A DNA stretch of 56,739 bases from Nitrososphaeria archaeon (GCA_029775925.1 JARVKB010000010.1:1-56739); one strand, 5' to 3'; positions 8,522-17,820 are shown, counted from the stretch's first letter. A program made the numbers and translations. The notes: generated by a model not told the origin, from the letters alone.

Positions 8522-9028
8522 CTAACCCGTATCAAGAAATTTACCAAATTTCTTAATTTCTCGCATAATAGCATCAATAACTTTGGGAAAGGATTTCTTC
8601 ACTTCATTAGAAAGGCTCAAAGAGCAATCTAAGGATTTTACTTCTATACCTATCAGAACTATTTCATGAGGCATCTTATAAGCATTGGTTAGATTTGCTA
8701 ATTTAAGTGTTGATATAAGGTCAAATTGATGAAGAGAGATGAATGCAAGTAGCTTATCTTCCATTTGAAGCATGTCATCCATGGTATATAGGCATACTGT
8801 ACCCGGCTCTCCTCCAGAGTAGACGGCATCTATGATTATTGCTTTATGCGCATTATCCATGGCTTCAAGTACCGCTATTCCGCTCGTCCCACAATCGAAT
8901 ATGGCAACATATGATGGCAGAATCATGCGTTTAAGCTCATTTACTATATGAACTCCAACCCCTTCATCAGAGCATAAGATGTTACCTACTCCTATAATTA
9001 CTAGTGATGGTTTATTCTTAGATTTCAA
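8522..9028 (-). CDS. Hydrogenase maturation protease
   Basis: The endopeptidase that removes the C-terminal tail of the large subunit after nickel insertion (HyaD/HupD/HycI family). The N-terminal motif IIGVGNILCSDEGVGVHIV contains the conserved GxGNxLxxDEGxG signature, with the nickel-sensing acidic residue in it. IFDCGTSGIAVLEAM and AIIIDAVYSGGEPGT supply the other conserved parts, with a histidine in FISLHQFD. The length of 168 residues is normal. The only usable start is TTG at 9028, since a stop lies just upstream. It sits about 110 nt upstream of the hydrogenase small-subunit promoter on the same strand and may have its own transcript. Assignment is firm, pairing with the neighbouring large subunit is inferred. 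Confidence 0.9.
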   Translation of the reverse strand: MKSKNKPSLVIIGVGNILCSDEGVGVHIVNELKRMILPSYVAIFDCGTSGIAVLEAMDNAHKAIIIDAVYSGGEPGTVCLYTMDDMLQMEDKLLAFISLHQFDLISTLKLANLTNAYKMPHEIVLIGIEVKSLDCSLSLSNEVKKSFPKVIDAIMREIKKFGKFLDTG

Positions 9029-9147
9029 AGTTTAATCTAAACACTTGCTCTTAACATGATAAACTTATCTGCTAGGTTCTATTAATTCTGCTATTAATTA
9101 TGCTAAAATATTGGATTAAATCTAACTCTCTTCTGATAATTATAAAA

Positions 9148-9789
9148 ATGAATAGTTTAGAACGATTGATAGAAATATATAAAGTAAGAAGAGACGAGAT
9201 TCAAAGGAGACTTTCAGAGTTTAAAAAAATATTAAGCGAATCTAATAGGAGAATATTTGCTGAGCTTGCATTCTGTATATGTACTCCACAATCCAAAGCT
9301 AAAAATTGCTGGGAGATAATATCATCCTTAATGAAAAATGGTCTTTTATTTAATGGTAATGAAGAACAGATAAAACCCTTCCTTAATTCTATAAGATTTG
9401 GAGAAAATAAGGCTAAGTATATTGTTAATGCAAGAAGGCTCTTCACTGAAGATGATACTTTGAAGATTAAAGAAAAGATTCAATTATTTAACGACCCATT
9501 TAAATTACGAGAATGGTTAGTAGAAAATATTTTAGGAATAGGGATGAAAGAAGCTAGTCATTTTTTAAGGAATATAGGTCTTGGTAAGGATTTTGCAATA
9601 TTGGATAGGCATATATTGAAAAACCTTAAAGAATTTAACGTTATTAAAGATATTCCAAAATCCATCTCTAAAAAGGTTTATCTTGATATTGAAAATAAGA
9701 TGAGGGAGTTCTCAAAACAGATAAACATTCCTATGGATGAATTGGATTTACTTCTCTGGTCTAAAGAGACAGGCATTATATTTAAATGA
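9148..9789 (+). CDS. DNA N-glycosylase/AP lyase, Ogg2-like
   Basis: A base-excision repair enzyme of the helix-hairpin-helix superfamily, probably removing 8-oxoguanine and cutting the abasic site. The HhH element and catalytic region read ENILGIGMKEASHFLRNIG, then KDFAILDRHILKNL. The lysine of GMKEASH is the expected Schiff-base residue and the aspartate in LDRHI the helper. The short, all-helical layout (213 residues) matches archaeal Ogg2 rather than AGOG or bacterial Nth; no FeS cluster cysteine loop is present. I start at ATG 9148, preceded by an AT-rich block; an ATG at 9100 would add a 16-residue hydrophobic extension unlike the family. Confidence 0.82.
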   Translation: MNSLERLIEIYKVRRDEIQRRLSEFKKILSESNRRIFAELAFCICTPQSKAKNCWEIISSLMKNGLLFNGNEEQIKPFLNSIRFGENKAKYIVNARRLFTEDDTLKIKEKIQLFNDPFKLREWLVENILGIGMKEASHFLRNIGLGKDFAILDRHILKNLKEFNVIKDIPKSISKKVYLDIENKMREFSKQINIPMDELDLLLWSKETGIIFK

Positions 9790-9831
9790 CACCAAAAGAG
9801 TAAAATATAATTCTATCAAATCAATTTTTAC

Positions 9832-9933
9832 GCTCCGGTGGTGTAGCCCGGACAAGCATAGTGGCCTTTCGAGCATAGGCAGGGAATTTTTACCTATAGC
9901 CACTGATCGCGGGTTCAAATCCCGCCCGGAGCA
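9832..9933 (+). tRNA. tRNA-Glu (TTC) with a 26-nt intron
   Basis: Acceptor GCTCCGG/CCGGAGC with discriminator A, D arm GTGT/GCAT containing wobble pairs, anticodon stem GTGGC/GCCAC, loop CTTTCGA with anticodon TTC, variable TGATC, and T arm GCGGG/CCCGC. The anticodon loop is interrupted after position 37 by 26 nt (9872-9897), which fold into a small hairpin with an ATAGG/CCTAT stem. That is the canonical archaeal intron position. No CCA is encoded. It lies immediately ahead of the ArsA-family gene. Confidence 0.95.
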
Positions 9934-9981
9934 CTAATTCTTAAATTATTGATAAGTCTTAAAAGTCTAGTGAGGAGTTAT

Positions 9982-11196
9982 GTGTTAGAATTGCCTAATA
10001 ACAAACTGAGGGTAATACTTTACACAGGTAAAGGTGGGACAGGAAAGTCGGTAATTGCCTGCGCAACAGGGTTAAAGACTGCAAGTATAGGATATAAAAC
10101 ACTCATAATATCATCAGATCCTGCTCATACTTTAGGAGATGCGTTCGAGAAGAAGATAACAGATTTACCAACGATGGTATTTAAGAACTTATGGGCAATC
10201 CAGATAGATCCAATTAAAGAGATGGAAAAGAATTATTCTATGATTCAAGAATGGTTGGCATCTCTTCTTTCTGCCAAAGGAATAGAAGAGACTCTTGCCT
10301 ATGAGATAGCTTCTTTACCAGGAATGACCCATCTGTTCGCCTTACTAAAAATTGAAGAATTGGCGAAAGAACAACAGTTCGATGTAATAATCCTTGATAC
10401 AGTTCCTTCTGGAGAAGCTCTTAGATACTTATATTTTCCTAAACTTTTTGGGAGCATAAGCAGAAAATTGATTAGTCTGGCTGGTTCGATTGCAGGTATC
10501 GCAAGATTCATAGAACCTATCGTAGGTTTACCAGCACCGAAAAAAGAAGTTTTTAAATCCGAAGTTGAGCTGATAAAGAGACTTGAAAACTTAGGAGAAA
10601 TTCTTAAAGATGCAGATACTACTAGCTTAAGGTTGATAGCTAATCCAGATGCTTTCAGTATTGAAAATGCAAGAAGAACGTTGATATTCTCGAGCCTTTA
10701 CGGGATAAATGTAGATCTAGTAATTATCAATAAGATCATACCGGAAAAAGTTAACGATCCTTATTTTAACAATTGGATAGGACTTCAGAAAAAATGGTTA
10801 TCAGAGGCTGAAGTAAGCTTTTATCCTTTACCAATAAAAAGATTGATGCTTTTTGATTCAGAATTAAAGGGTATTGAAATGTTGAAGAGAAGTGGCGATG
10901 AATTGTTCACCAATGAAGATCCAACAAAGATATACTTCAAGGGTTCTCCATTCAAAATCATTAATGAAGAGAATAAGTTAACTTTAATAGTGAAAGTACC
11001 ATTTGTAAGCAAGGAAGAGTTGAAAGAAGTAGAGAGGATAGGTGATGAGCTCTTAGTCAAAGTGAATACAGAGGTTGGAGATATAATAAGAGTCATACCA
11101 CTTCCAACAGTTGCCCTTCGAATGAAGCTATCAAAAGCTAAGCTTTTAAACAATGAACTACAAATCAGTTTTGTTGATGAGTATGAGCGAAAGTGA
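9982..11196 (+). CDS. ArsA/Get3-family ATPase with a C-terminal Hsp20-like domain
   Basis: A SIMIBI-class ATPase. The deviant Walker A YTGKGGTGKS stands about 15 residues in. SSDPAHTLGDAF is the switch-I-like A-loop typical of ArsA/Get3, and VIILDTVPSGEALRYL the Walker B/switch II region. After the ATPase core (to about residue 300), the last 80 residues form a beta-rich ArsA-HSP20-type domain (KLTLIVKVPFVSKEELKEVE). Archaeal Get3 homologues insert tail-anchored proteins; arsenite export is the alternative, but no ArsB is nearby. GTG 9982 is preferred because GAGG lies 7 nt upstream; a TTG at 9949 is also in frame. It overlaps the next gene, suggesting a shared mRNA. Confidence 0.85.
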   Translation: MLELPNNKLRVILYTGKGGTGKSVIACATGLKTASIGYKTLIISSDPAHTLGDAFEKKITDLPTMVFKNLWAIQIDPIKEMEKNYSMIQEWLASLLSAKGIEETLAYEIASLPGMTHLFALLKIEELAKEQQFDVIILDTVPSGEALRYLYFPKLFGSISRKLISLAGSIAGIARFIEPIVGLPAPKKEVFKSEVELIKRLENLGEILKDADTTSLRLIANPDAFSIENARRTLIFSSLYGINVDLVIINKIIPEKVNDPYFNNWIGLQKKWLSEAEVSFYPLPIKRLMLFDSELKGIEMLKRSGDELFTNEDPTKIYFKGSPFKIINEENKLTLIVKVPFVSKEELKEVERIGDELLVKVNTEVGDIIRVIPLPTVALRMKLSKAKLLNNELQISFVDEYERK

Positions 11197-11458
11197 AAAT
11201 GTTATTGATGATATTGTTAAAAGCGTAATGAAAATAATGGCATTACCCTTCTCAGAAACCATGGATGAATTCTTTATAAGAACGTTGCCTAGAAAGTATG
11301 CTGAACCCGTAGAGCACCTTATAAACGCGAGAATAGAGTTCTTAAGTGCGTTTAGAAGTCTTTTAGACAGAAGGATAGAAAGGCTAAAGGAAGTTAGAGA
11401 AAAAATGAAAGAAAAAGTAGGAGAAGTTGCAAAAAGGGAGAAGGTTCAAGTAGAATAA
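11177..11458 (+). CDS. Small protein co-transcribed with the ArsA-family ATPase
   Basis: A 93-residue helical, charged protein that I do not recognise. The middle contains LPFSETMDEFFIRTLPRKYA, and the last 40 residues are rich in K/E/R with heptad-like spacing (RRIERLKEVREKMKEKVGEV), suggesting a coiled coil. No membrane segment or cysteine pattern is present. The ATG at 11177 lies 20 nt inside the end of the ArsA-family gene; a second ATG follows two codons later. The overlap argues for translational coupling and a physical or functional partnership with the ATPase, for instance as a small client-handling or dimer-bridging subunit, but that is inference. Confidence 0.65.
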   Translation: MSMSESENVIDDIVKSVMKIMALPFSETMDEFFIRTLPRKYAEPVEHLINARIEFLSAFRSLLDRRIERLKEVREKMKEKVGEVAKREKVQVE

Positions 11459-11469
11459 ATCGCTGATAA

Positions 11470-12225
11470 TTATTCTAAATTTAGTATTTCAAAGAGCCTT
11501 AAGTAGCTCGTCAAGTCTTTTTCTCTTTTATAATTCCTTATTGATTCTATTATCATCTTCCGATCTTCTATACCTAATATTTGCATTAATTTTTTTGCCA
11601 TAGGTCCTCCTATAAACAGATATTGCACTATTTTCGTCAAATTTGAAACTCTTCGACTTACACTAGAACTCTCAAAGTCTATTATGACCGGATTTTCGGA
11701 AATTATTACATGTTTACTAGGGTCACTTAGCTCACCATGATCTAAATTTAATTTATCCATCCTATAGCACTGGTCTAAGAGTTCTTTGACTACTCTTCTA
11801 ATTCTTTCAATTTTATACTCCTCTATCCTTTTTAACCATTCTATAATGCTACACCCTTCTATAAATTCCATAAGAAGAAAGTCGTCTGTAGCATCAAAAA
11901 GCTTTGGCCCCACACCAATGGAGTTAGCCATTGATTGCATCTTGGCTTCCCTTTTCATTGATAATCTATTAGCATCTGTTCTCCTTATTTTTAACGCTAA
12001 AATGCCAAAACTGGTTGAAGCTTTTACAACTACACTGACACAACCCTTGCCGATAACTCCTAACTTGTCTATTTTTGTCCTTCCTTCGAACAATATGCTA
12101 TTTACTTTTAGGCTTTTGAGTTCATCAACTCTTTTTATAGCTATGTTAAAATCAATCATTGGATAACATATTACTTTCAAATAAGGCTCTTTAACCAGAT
12201 CATCGATTTTTACTGATTCGCTCAA
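11470..12225 (-). CDS. Predicted atypical Ser/Thr protein kinase (COG2112-like)
   Basis: A 251-residue protein with a compact kinase fold: a glycine loop in KLGVIGKGCVSVVVKAS, ATP-binding lysine in GILALKIRRTDANRLSMKRE, the hinge LLMEFIEGCSIIEWL, a catalytic-loop equivalent LDHGELSDPSKHV, and a DFG-equivalent IIDFESSS. These match the archaeal COG2112 family, related to RIO and Bud32 kinases. Substrates are unknown. It is convergent with the ArsA-partner gene (11 nt between stops) and divergent from S25e across about 150 nt of AT-rich promoter DNA. A start at ATG/TTG around 12225 gives a normal N-terminus. It is a lone gene and not fused to Kae1. Confidence 0.8.
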   Translation of the reverse strand: MSESVKIDDLVKEPYLKVICYPMIDFNIAIKRVDELKSLKVNSILFEGRTKIDKLGVIGKGCVSVVVKASTSFGILALKIRRTDANRLSMKREAKMQSMANSIGVGPKLFDATDDFLLMEFIEGCSIIEWLKRIEEYKIERIRRVVKELLDQCYRMDKLNLDHGELSDPSKHVIISENPVIIDFESSSVSRRVSNLTKIVQYLFIGGPMAKKLMQILGIEDRKMIIESIRNYKREKDLTSYLRLFEILNLE

Positions 12226-12372
12226 TAAATAGATTATTAATTAATCAAATTATTAAATTTTTTACTAAAAATTAGATGGATTAAAAATGGTTTAGAATAA
12301 CCTTGGAAAATATAAATAGTTTTTATATAGAATAGATTTATTTTCAAGTATCCTTTATAGACAGTGATAGTT

Positions 12373-12687
12373 ATGGGTGGTACAAAGAAAAAGCCTATTT
12401 CACAGGCTGAAAAGGCACAAGCCATAGCTACAAAAAAACAAGAGAAAGAAGCAAAAACTCCTCAAAAGGTAAAAAGAGACGTAGCTATGCCGAGAATAGA
12501 TGAGAAGCAAGCCATCAAGATATTCGGACCTATGAAAGCCATTACAGTTTATAATACTGCAAAAATGCTTAACATAAGAGCATCTGTAGCATCAGCACTT
12601 TTAAGGTCTTTAGAAAGCAAGGGAATTTTAAAAAAGTTTGGAGGATATAGTGGTCATTACGTTTATGCAATGGCATCGACTAGTTAA
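12373..12687 (+). CDS. rps25e: 30S ribosomal protein S25e
   Basis: A small-subunit ribosomal protein of 104 residues. The lysine-rich N-terminal tail (MGGTKKKPISQAEKAQ) leads into a winged-helix body with KAITVYNTAKMLNIRASVAS and LLRSLESKGILKKFGGYSGH, characteristic of eS25. Archaeal S25e occurs mainly in TACK and Asgard lineages, which is the best lineage clue in this window. The ATG at 12373 is preferred; a GTG three codons earlier is also in frame. TATA-like TTTTTATATAG about 45 nt upstream suggests a short leader. Confidence 0.93.
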   Translation: MGGTKKKPISQAEKAQAIATKKQEKEAKTPQKVKRDVAMPRIDEKQAIKIFGPMKAITVYNTAKMLNIRASVASALLRSLESKGILKKFGGYSGHYVYAMASTS

Positions 12688-12733
12688 TTGTCTATTAAAG
12701 ACATTAAGTTTTAATCATTTAGGATAAGAAAGA

Positions 12734-12808
12734 ATGGTCTCAATAGTAAAGATAGGGGGTAGTTTATCTGAAGATTCGATCAATTATTTCATTTATGTAA
12801 TGAAATAA
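12734..12808 (+). pseudogene. Remnant of an amino acid kinase-family gene start
   Basis: Twenty-four codons from an ATG read MVSIVKIGGSLSEDS and then run out at a stop. VKIGGSL is the N-terminal phosphate-binding motif of the amino acid kinase superfamily, closest in style to the archaeal COG2054 proteins, whose usual length is over 180 residues. Nothing of the remaining domain follows. The remnant lies between two copies of ATTAAGTTTTAAT (12703-12715 and 12824-12836), so a deletion by recombination between short repeats is possible. It could also be a chance match. Confidence 0.45.
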
Positions 12809-12897
12809 ATGCATTCTTAAAAAATTAAGTTTTAATGAATAATCTTTTAACCATTCACCTTCTAATTTGATACTTTTAAGCTGAATCTTTAATTTTC

Positions 12898-13281
12898 TTA
12901 ATTTATATCAACAGTTATAACATCCCCTGCTCCTGCTTTCATAAGAACATCCAACCCAGAGACGATCTTTCCCAATGGATTTATGGGTAATGCCACTTCA
13001 CATTTATCAAGAAAGAAGAACAAACCTCCATTCGATGACAAAAACCCTATTTCTCCTTTCTGAAAACTCTTCCTTGCCTTCTCCATACCAGTGATGACTC
13101 CTGAATTAAAGTAAATAAATTGATCTTTGAACCTAACTACTCTTCCATGTAAAGGCATATTTCTTAACAAAGAGCTCAAGGTAATTGGAGCGAGATGGCG
13201 AAAGACTTCTCCTTTAGCCCTTCCTTTTCCATAAACATCTATTGTGATGCTCAGCTTAGATACTGAATCCTTTGAGTTCAT
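12898..13281 (-). CDS. Cyclophilin-like fold protein (COG2164/DUF369-type)
   Basis: A 127-residue beta-rich protein without membrane segments. RGEVFRHLAPIT-like text here reads GRAKGEVFRHLAPITLSSLL, followed by PLHGRVVRFKDQFIYFN, GEIGFLSSNGGLFFFLDK and PLGKIVSGLDVLMKAGAGD. This matches the archaeal and bacterial cyclophilin-like family, which shares the fold of peptidyl-prolyl isomerases without proven activity. Start at ATG 13281; a frame extension to 13299 adds a hydrophobic MIYYFF that looks artefactual. It is divergent from the RpoK gene, with about 100 nt between. Function unknown. Confidence 0.72.
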   Translation of the reverse strand: MNSKDSVSKLSITIDVYGKGRAKGEVFRHLAPITLSSLLRNMPLHGRVVRFKDQFIYFNSGVITGMEKARKSFQKGEIGFLSSNGGLFFFLDKCEVALPINPLGKIVSGLDVLMKAGAGDVITVDIN

Positions 13282-13385
13282 GAAAAAATAATATATCAAA
13301 TTACATTTAAAATTTTTATCAATAAAAACCCATATATTAAAATTCCAAAACCTTTATTTGGTGTCTTATTTAGTTTAAAGAGGCT

Positions 13386-13685
13386 TTGGTTGCGTCTGTA
13401 TCCAAAACTCCTTTAGATAAGAAGAAAGTAAAGAAAGCTATTGAAAAGAAGATTACCATAGGCCCTCCTAAGCTCACTAGGTTTGAAAGAGCAAGAATCA
13501 TAGGTGCCCGTGCTCTCCAACTTGCGTTAGGTGCTCCCCCTTTTATACCAGTACCTCCTGATATAAAGGACCATATATCTTTAGCCATGGCTGAACTAGA
13601 AGCTAGAGCTTTACCAATATCTATTAGAAGAACTTTACCTGATGGCAGGTATCAAGACATACCAATAGATTTTTTGTTAGATTAA
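13386..13685 (+). CDS. rpoK: DNA-directed RNA polymerase subunit K (Rpb6 homologue)
   Basis: A small RNA polymerase subunit that clamps the assembly, homologous to eukaryotic Rpb6 and bacterial omega. The core signature [20 protein letters not shown] followed by APPFI is unmistakable, and [20 protein letters not shown] continues the fold. The C-terminal [14 protein letters not shown] is also typical. The start is TTG at 13386, preceded by AAAGAGG as a ribosome binding site 2-3 nt upstream; a lysine-rich N-terminal tail of about 25 residues follows. Upstream it is divergent from the cyclophilin-like gene, downstream lies DNA ligase in the same direction after 135 nt. Confidence 0.93.
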   Translation: MVASVSKTPLDKKKVKKAIEKKITIGPPKLTRFERARIIGARALQLALGAPPFIPVPPDIKDHISLAMAELEARALPISIRRTLPDGRYQDIPIDFLLD

Positions 13686-13820
13686 ATACTTATAAATGCC
13701 AGATATTTCTTATATGTGCGTTCGCTTCTTGATTTTACCCTGAAAGTTGGAAATTCGATGAGGATTGAAGCTTTGATGATCATAACTTAAATAAAATAGG
13801 TCTTAAATTTATTGATTTAT

Positions 13821-15596
13821 ATGCTTTATTCAATAATAGCTGATACTTATGAAAAAATAGAGGAGACAACCAAAAGGCTAGAGATTACAGATCATCTTGT
13901 GGAATTGTTCAAAAAGACCGATCCAAATTTGATAGACAAAGTAGTATATCTGACCCAAGGTAAGCTTTATCCAGACTACTTAGGAGTAGAGATTGGGGTA
14001 GCAGAAAAGCTTGCCATCAAAGCCATAGGGTTTGCAACAGGCAGAGATTTAGAAAGCATAGAAAAGATTTACAAGAAAGTAGGAGACATAGGTCTGGCTG
14101 CTCAGGAAGTTATAAAGGAGCGCAAACAAACAACACTCTTTAAAGAACCTCTTACAGTAGAGAGGGTTTATGAAACTTTGGATAGAATAGCAAAGACATC
14201 TGGCCCAGGTTCAATAGATGCAAAGCTCAAGCTTATTTCTAGCTTACTTAACGATGCAACACCAAAAGAAGCAAGGTATATCGTAAGAACTATAGTGGGC
14301 GAACTGAGGCTTGGTGTGGCGGATTATACAGTTTTGGATGCTTTAGCTATTGCATATACATACGATAAGAATAATAGACCTCTACTTGAGAGAGCATACA
14401 ATCTTTCTAGCGATTTGGGCGCCATTGCAAAGACTTTAGCAAAGGAGGGGTTAAATGGCATAAGAAAGTTTAGGATAAGTTTAGGGAAACCTGTTAGACC
14501 TATGCTTGCTGAAAGACTCGAAACAGCACAAGAAATAGTAGAAAAGCTCAAAGGAAGATGTGTTGCAGAGTACAAGCTGGACGGAGAGCGTATTCAAATT
14601 CATAAAGACAAAAAAATTGTAACTTTATTTTCACGAAGATTAGAAAATATAACCCACCATTACCCCGATGTCATAGAGCTTGTAAAAAGAAACATTAAAG
14701 CAGATAGAGTCATAGCGGAAGCTGAATGTGTAGCCGTGAATCTTGATACAGGAGAGCTTTTACCTTTTCAAGAGCTAATGCACAGAAGAAGAAAGTATGA
14801 AATAGAGGAGGCTATGAAGGCTTATCCCGTATCACTGTTCTTTTTTGATATTTTATATCTAAATGGTGAAGATTTAACTCAAAAGCCATATTATGAGAGA
14901 AGAGAAATATTAGAAAAGATAATAATAAAAGATGATAGAGTCAGAGTTGTTCAAAGCTTAAAATCAAACGATCCTAAAGAAATTGAAAAATTTATGGAAC
15001 AGGCGATATCGGATGGTTGTGAAGGTTTAGTTATAAAAGATATGGATAGCACATATAGAGCTGGGGCGAGAGAATTTAGTTGGATCAAACTTAAAAGGGA
15101 GTACAGAAGTGAACTAAAGGATACTTTAGATTTAGTTATAGTAGGAGCGTTCCATGGTAGAGGTCGAAGAGCAGGCAAATATGGTGCATTTCTTCTTGCT
15201 GCTTATGACAAAGATGCTGATGTTTTCAGGACTGTTTGTAAGGTTGGAACTGGCTTTACGGATGAAGATTTGGAAAAATTTCCTGATATACTCGCTCCTT
15301 ATAAAATTTCTCATAGGCATGGTCGAGTGGATTCAAAATTAGAAGCCGATGTTTGGTTTATTCCTCAAATAGTTATTGAGACCATAGCTGCAGAAATAAC
15401 GATTAGCCCCGTCCATACTTGCTGTATAGATGCTATTCGTAAAGACAGTGGTCTTGCGTTGAGATTCCCTAAGTATACCGGTAAAATTAGATACGATAAA
15501 TCACCCGAAGATGCAACAAGCGCTGAGGAAATACTAAAGATGTATAAAAGTCAACTGAAAAAAATAGAAAAGGAGGCAGAATCTGAGGTTATATAA
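13821..15596 (+). CDS. lig: ATP-dependent DNA ligase
   Basis: Seals nicks in replication and repair. The 591-residue protein has the archaeal/eukaryotic ligase I layout: N-terminal DNA-binding domain (to about residue 215), adenylation domain with motif I AEYKLDGERIQIH (adenylated lysine about residue 252), motif III FFFDILYLNGEDL, motif IV SDGCEGLVIKD, motif V SWIKLKREY, and the OB domain with VCKVGTGFTDEDL and the motif VI region LRFPKYTGKIRYDKSPEDA. The ATG at 13821 lies about 30 nt after a TATA-like CTTAAATAAAAT; a TTG at 13812 would add three residues. Length and motifs are complete. Rio2 follows after 87 nt. Confidence 0.96.
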   Translation: MLYSIIADTYEKIEETTKRLEITDHLVELFKKTDPNLIDKVVYLTQGKLYPDYLGVEIGVAEKLAIKAIGFATGRDLESIEKIYKKVGDIGLAAQEVIKERKQTTLFKEPLTVERVYETLDRIAKTSGPGSIDAKLKLISSLLNDATPKEARYIVRTIVGELRLGVADYTVLDALAIAYTYDKNNRPLLERAYNLSSDLGAIAKTLAKEGLNGIRKFRISLGKPVRPMLAERLETAQEIVEKLKGRCVAEYKLDGERIQIHKDKKIVTLFSRRLENITHHYPDVIELVKRNIKADRVIAEAECVAVNLDTGELLPFQELMHRRRKYEIEEAMKAYPVSLFFFDILYLNGEDLTQKPYYERREILEKIIIKDDRVRVVQSLKSNDPKEIEKFMEQAISDGCEGLVIKDMDSTYRAGAREFSWIKLKREYRSELKDTLDLVIVGAFHGRGRRAGKYGAFLLAAYDKDADVFRTVCKVGTGFTDEDLEKFPDILAPYKISHRHGRVDSKLEADVWFIPQIVIETIAAEITISPVHTCCIDAIRKDSGLALRFPKYTGKIRYDKSPEDATSAEEILKMYKSQLKKIEKEAESEVI

Positions 15597-15683
15597 AAAT
15601 TAAAACTTTTAATTTAATAGGTAATTTATAAAAGAGTTTTGTGATTTGGCGATCGTTAGAATTGATAAGTAAAGTGGTTTCGG

Positions 15684-16580
15684 TTGTCGTATTTGGATCA
15701 AGTTGCAAGATCTTTGGCTAGAATTGAATCAGAAGACTGGGCAGTACTTTATAATTTGGAAAAATTAATTTCGTCTTACGAATTCATTCCAATCGATCAA
15801 GTAATCAAGGCAAGCAATCTTAGTAAAGAAGAAGTTGAGTTCAGACTGAGCAAGCTTAATGAAATGAATTTTGTTATCCGTGGTGCAAGGGGGTATTCTT
15901 TAGTTTCATCTGGATTGGACGCCATCGCTCTTAATGCTTTTGTTAAAAGAAATCTAATAAGTGCTATTGGTAAGCCAATAGGAATGGGTAAAGAATCAGA
16001 CGTTGTAGAGGCTATAAACAGTATGGGCAGAGAATATGTGATAAAGTTCTACAGGATAGGAAGAATAAGCTTTAGAGCTGTAAGGAAGAAACGCAGGTAT
16101 GTTACAACTTTTGGTGGTCATCATTGGCTAATAGTGAATATACAAGCTGCAAAAAAAGAATATGATGCTTTAAAGAAATTAAGTCCTATAGGTGTCTCTG
16201 TGCCTGAGGCTATAGCGAGAGAGAGACACGCAATCTTAATGAAAAAGATCGTAGGATCTATGCTTTCTGATATTAAAGTCTTGGATTTTCCTGCAAAAGT
16301 ATTGCAAGATATAATTGACAATGTTAAGCTGGCTTACACTGTCGGAGGAATAGTGAATGGTGATCTTAGCGAATACAATATTCTTTATGATGGAGAAAAA
16401 GTATGGATAATCGATTGGCCCCAATACGTTGATAAAGATCATCCTAATTCATCGATACTACTGGATAGAGACTTATTGAATATATTGAGGTTTTTTAATA
16501 AGAGATTCAAAGTTGATTGTAAGCTTGAGTCAGCATCTTTTTATGTTAGAGGATGGAGCGATAAACTGGAAATTTTCTAA
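15684..16580 (+). CDS. rio2: Rio2 atypical serine kinase/ATPase
   Basis: Required for late small-ribosomal-subunit maturation. The N-terminal winged helix (residues about 8-80, EFIPIDQVIKASNLSKEEVE) is characteristic of Rio2, distinguishing it from Rio1. The kinase core has GMGKESDVVEA as nucleotide loop, YVIKFYRIGR with the ATP-binding lysine, SFRAVRKKRRY, the catalytic loop VNGDLSEYNILYD and metal-binding IIDWPQYV. The start is TTG at 15684. The 298 residues are complete. It is convergent with the MAT gene, the two stops 10 nt apart. Confidence 0.95.
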   Translation: MSYLDQVARSLARIESEDWAVLYNLEKLISSYEFIPIDQVIKASNLSKEEVEFRLSKLNEMNFVIRGARGYSLVSSGLDAIALNAFVKRNLISAIGKPIGMGKESDVVEAINSMGREYVIKFYRIGRISFRAVRKKRRYVTTFGGHHWLIVNIQAAKKEYDALKKLSPIGVSVPEAIARERHAILMKKIVGSMLSDIKVLDFPAKVLQDIIDNVKLAYTVGGIVNGDLSEYNILYDGEKVWIIDWPQYVDKDHPNSSILLDRDLLNILRFFNKRFKVDCKLESASFYVRGWSDKLEIF

Positions 16581-16590
16581 TTTTAAAGGA

Positions 16591-17808
16591 TCAAAACAAT
16601 TGGATAAAGCCTTTTAAGATCAAGGATGTAAGATCAGTAACCTTTGATATTTGATCTTCTATTATCGATTCTATATCTGTTCTTATAGATGATAAACTTG
16701 TGTTTTTCTCTAATACTAAAGCTACGCTAGCTATTTGTGGTCGATTTATAGGATTACCTATGCAGCTGAGGATGCGTGTATAAACCTCTCTTATGCCTCT
16801 CACTTCCTCATATATTTTGTCAGCGGTCTTTTGGGCCAAGACGTTGAAAAGTTTACCAGTATGATTAACCGGGTTTTTACCGGCCGACGCTTCCATAGAA
16901 CATTGTCTTAAAGGTGTGATTAAGCCATTTAATCTATTACCTCTGCCAGTATTGCCATCGTCCCCAGCTTCAGCCGATGTTCCTGTCACAGTCAAATAAA
17001 ATACACCTTTCTCATAATCGTCCGCTGGATTTACTTTTACTTTTACATCCATGTCCGTAATCTTAGAAGAAAAATCTTCTACTCTTTTTTTAGCATCTTC
17101 TATAGTATTAATATAATGGCTCCTATCAGGAATTAAACTGCTTACAGTAGCCACAGCAATTGTGAGACTTATTTCCTTGTTTTTTCTTAAGCCCATGACC
17201 TTTATGTCTTCTCCTAACTCGGGAATCTCTTTCTTTATCTTCTCAGAATTCAAGAATCTTTCAGTTTCTAATACGAGCTTTTCTGTAGGACTTAAAGGTG
17301 CAAAACCTACCCCTATAGATGTGTCATTAGATAAAGGTATGCCTTTAGATTTTTCGAATATATGGATAAGGTCCGCAGATCCTTGCTTTATTTTGTAATC
17401 AACTATTATATGCTTCTCCGGATCAAGAAACCTCATATTCGACTTAAAAAAATTCTTTATCGCTGATACTGTAAGTTTCCCAATAGGTATTGGTTCTACC
17501 TTGCCTTCCTTTACTACAAAACTTGTAGCCCTTCCTGCTACAATCACATATATAGGTTCTATAACCTCGCCACCACCGAATTTTGGATTAGATCTGCCAC
17601 CTACTAAAAGACCCTTGTCTACATTATGATGTAGAATAGTACCATAATTTTGAATGTAATATTCACATAAGGCTCTAGAGACAGATTCTGATGCACCATC
17701 TATTAGGCTATCAGGATGACCTTGCCCTTTACGCTCCACTATCTCTACTTCTAAATCTTCGATTGCTATATTTCTAAGTTGCTCGATATGAATATATCCC
17801 TTTTTCAT
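16591..17808 (-). CDS. mat: Archaeal S-adenosylmethionine synthetase
   Basis: Makes S-adenosylmethionine from methionine and ATP. The 405 residues match the archaeal MAT family, not bacterial Met[21 protein letters not shown] at the N-terminus, [39 protein letters not shown] and [19 protein letters not shown] at 17808. It lies 12 nt downstream of the LSm gene on the same strand, so the two form a likely operon. The product supplies the methyl donor for tRNA and rRNA modification and the radical SAM protein at 36 kb. Confidence 0.96.
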   Translation of the reverse strand: MKKGYIHIEQLRNIAIEDLEVEIVERKGQGHPDSLIDGASESVSRALCEYYIQNYGTILHHNVDKGLLVGGRSNPKFGGGEVIEPIYVIVAGRATSFVVKEGKVEPIPIGKLTVSAIKNFFKSNMRFLDPEKHIIVDYKIKQGSADLIHIFEKSKGIPLSNDTSIGVGFAPLSPTEKLVLETERFLNSEKIKKEIPELGEDIKVMGLRKNKEISLTIAVATVSSLIPDRSHYINTIEDAKKRVEDFSSKITDMDVKVKVNPADDYEKGVFYLTVTGTSAEAGDDGNTGRGNRLNGLITPLRQCSMEASAGKNPVNHTGKLFNVLAQKTADKIYEEVRGIREVYTRILSCIGNPINRPQIASVALVLEKNTSLSSIRTDIESIIEDQISKVTDLTSLILKGFIQLF

Positions 17809-17820
17809 CCTACATTCCTC

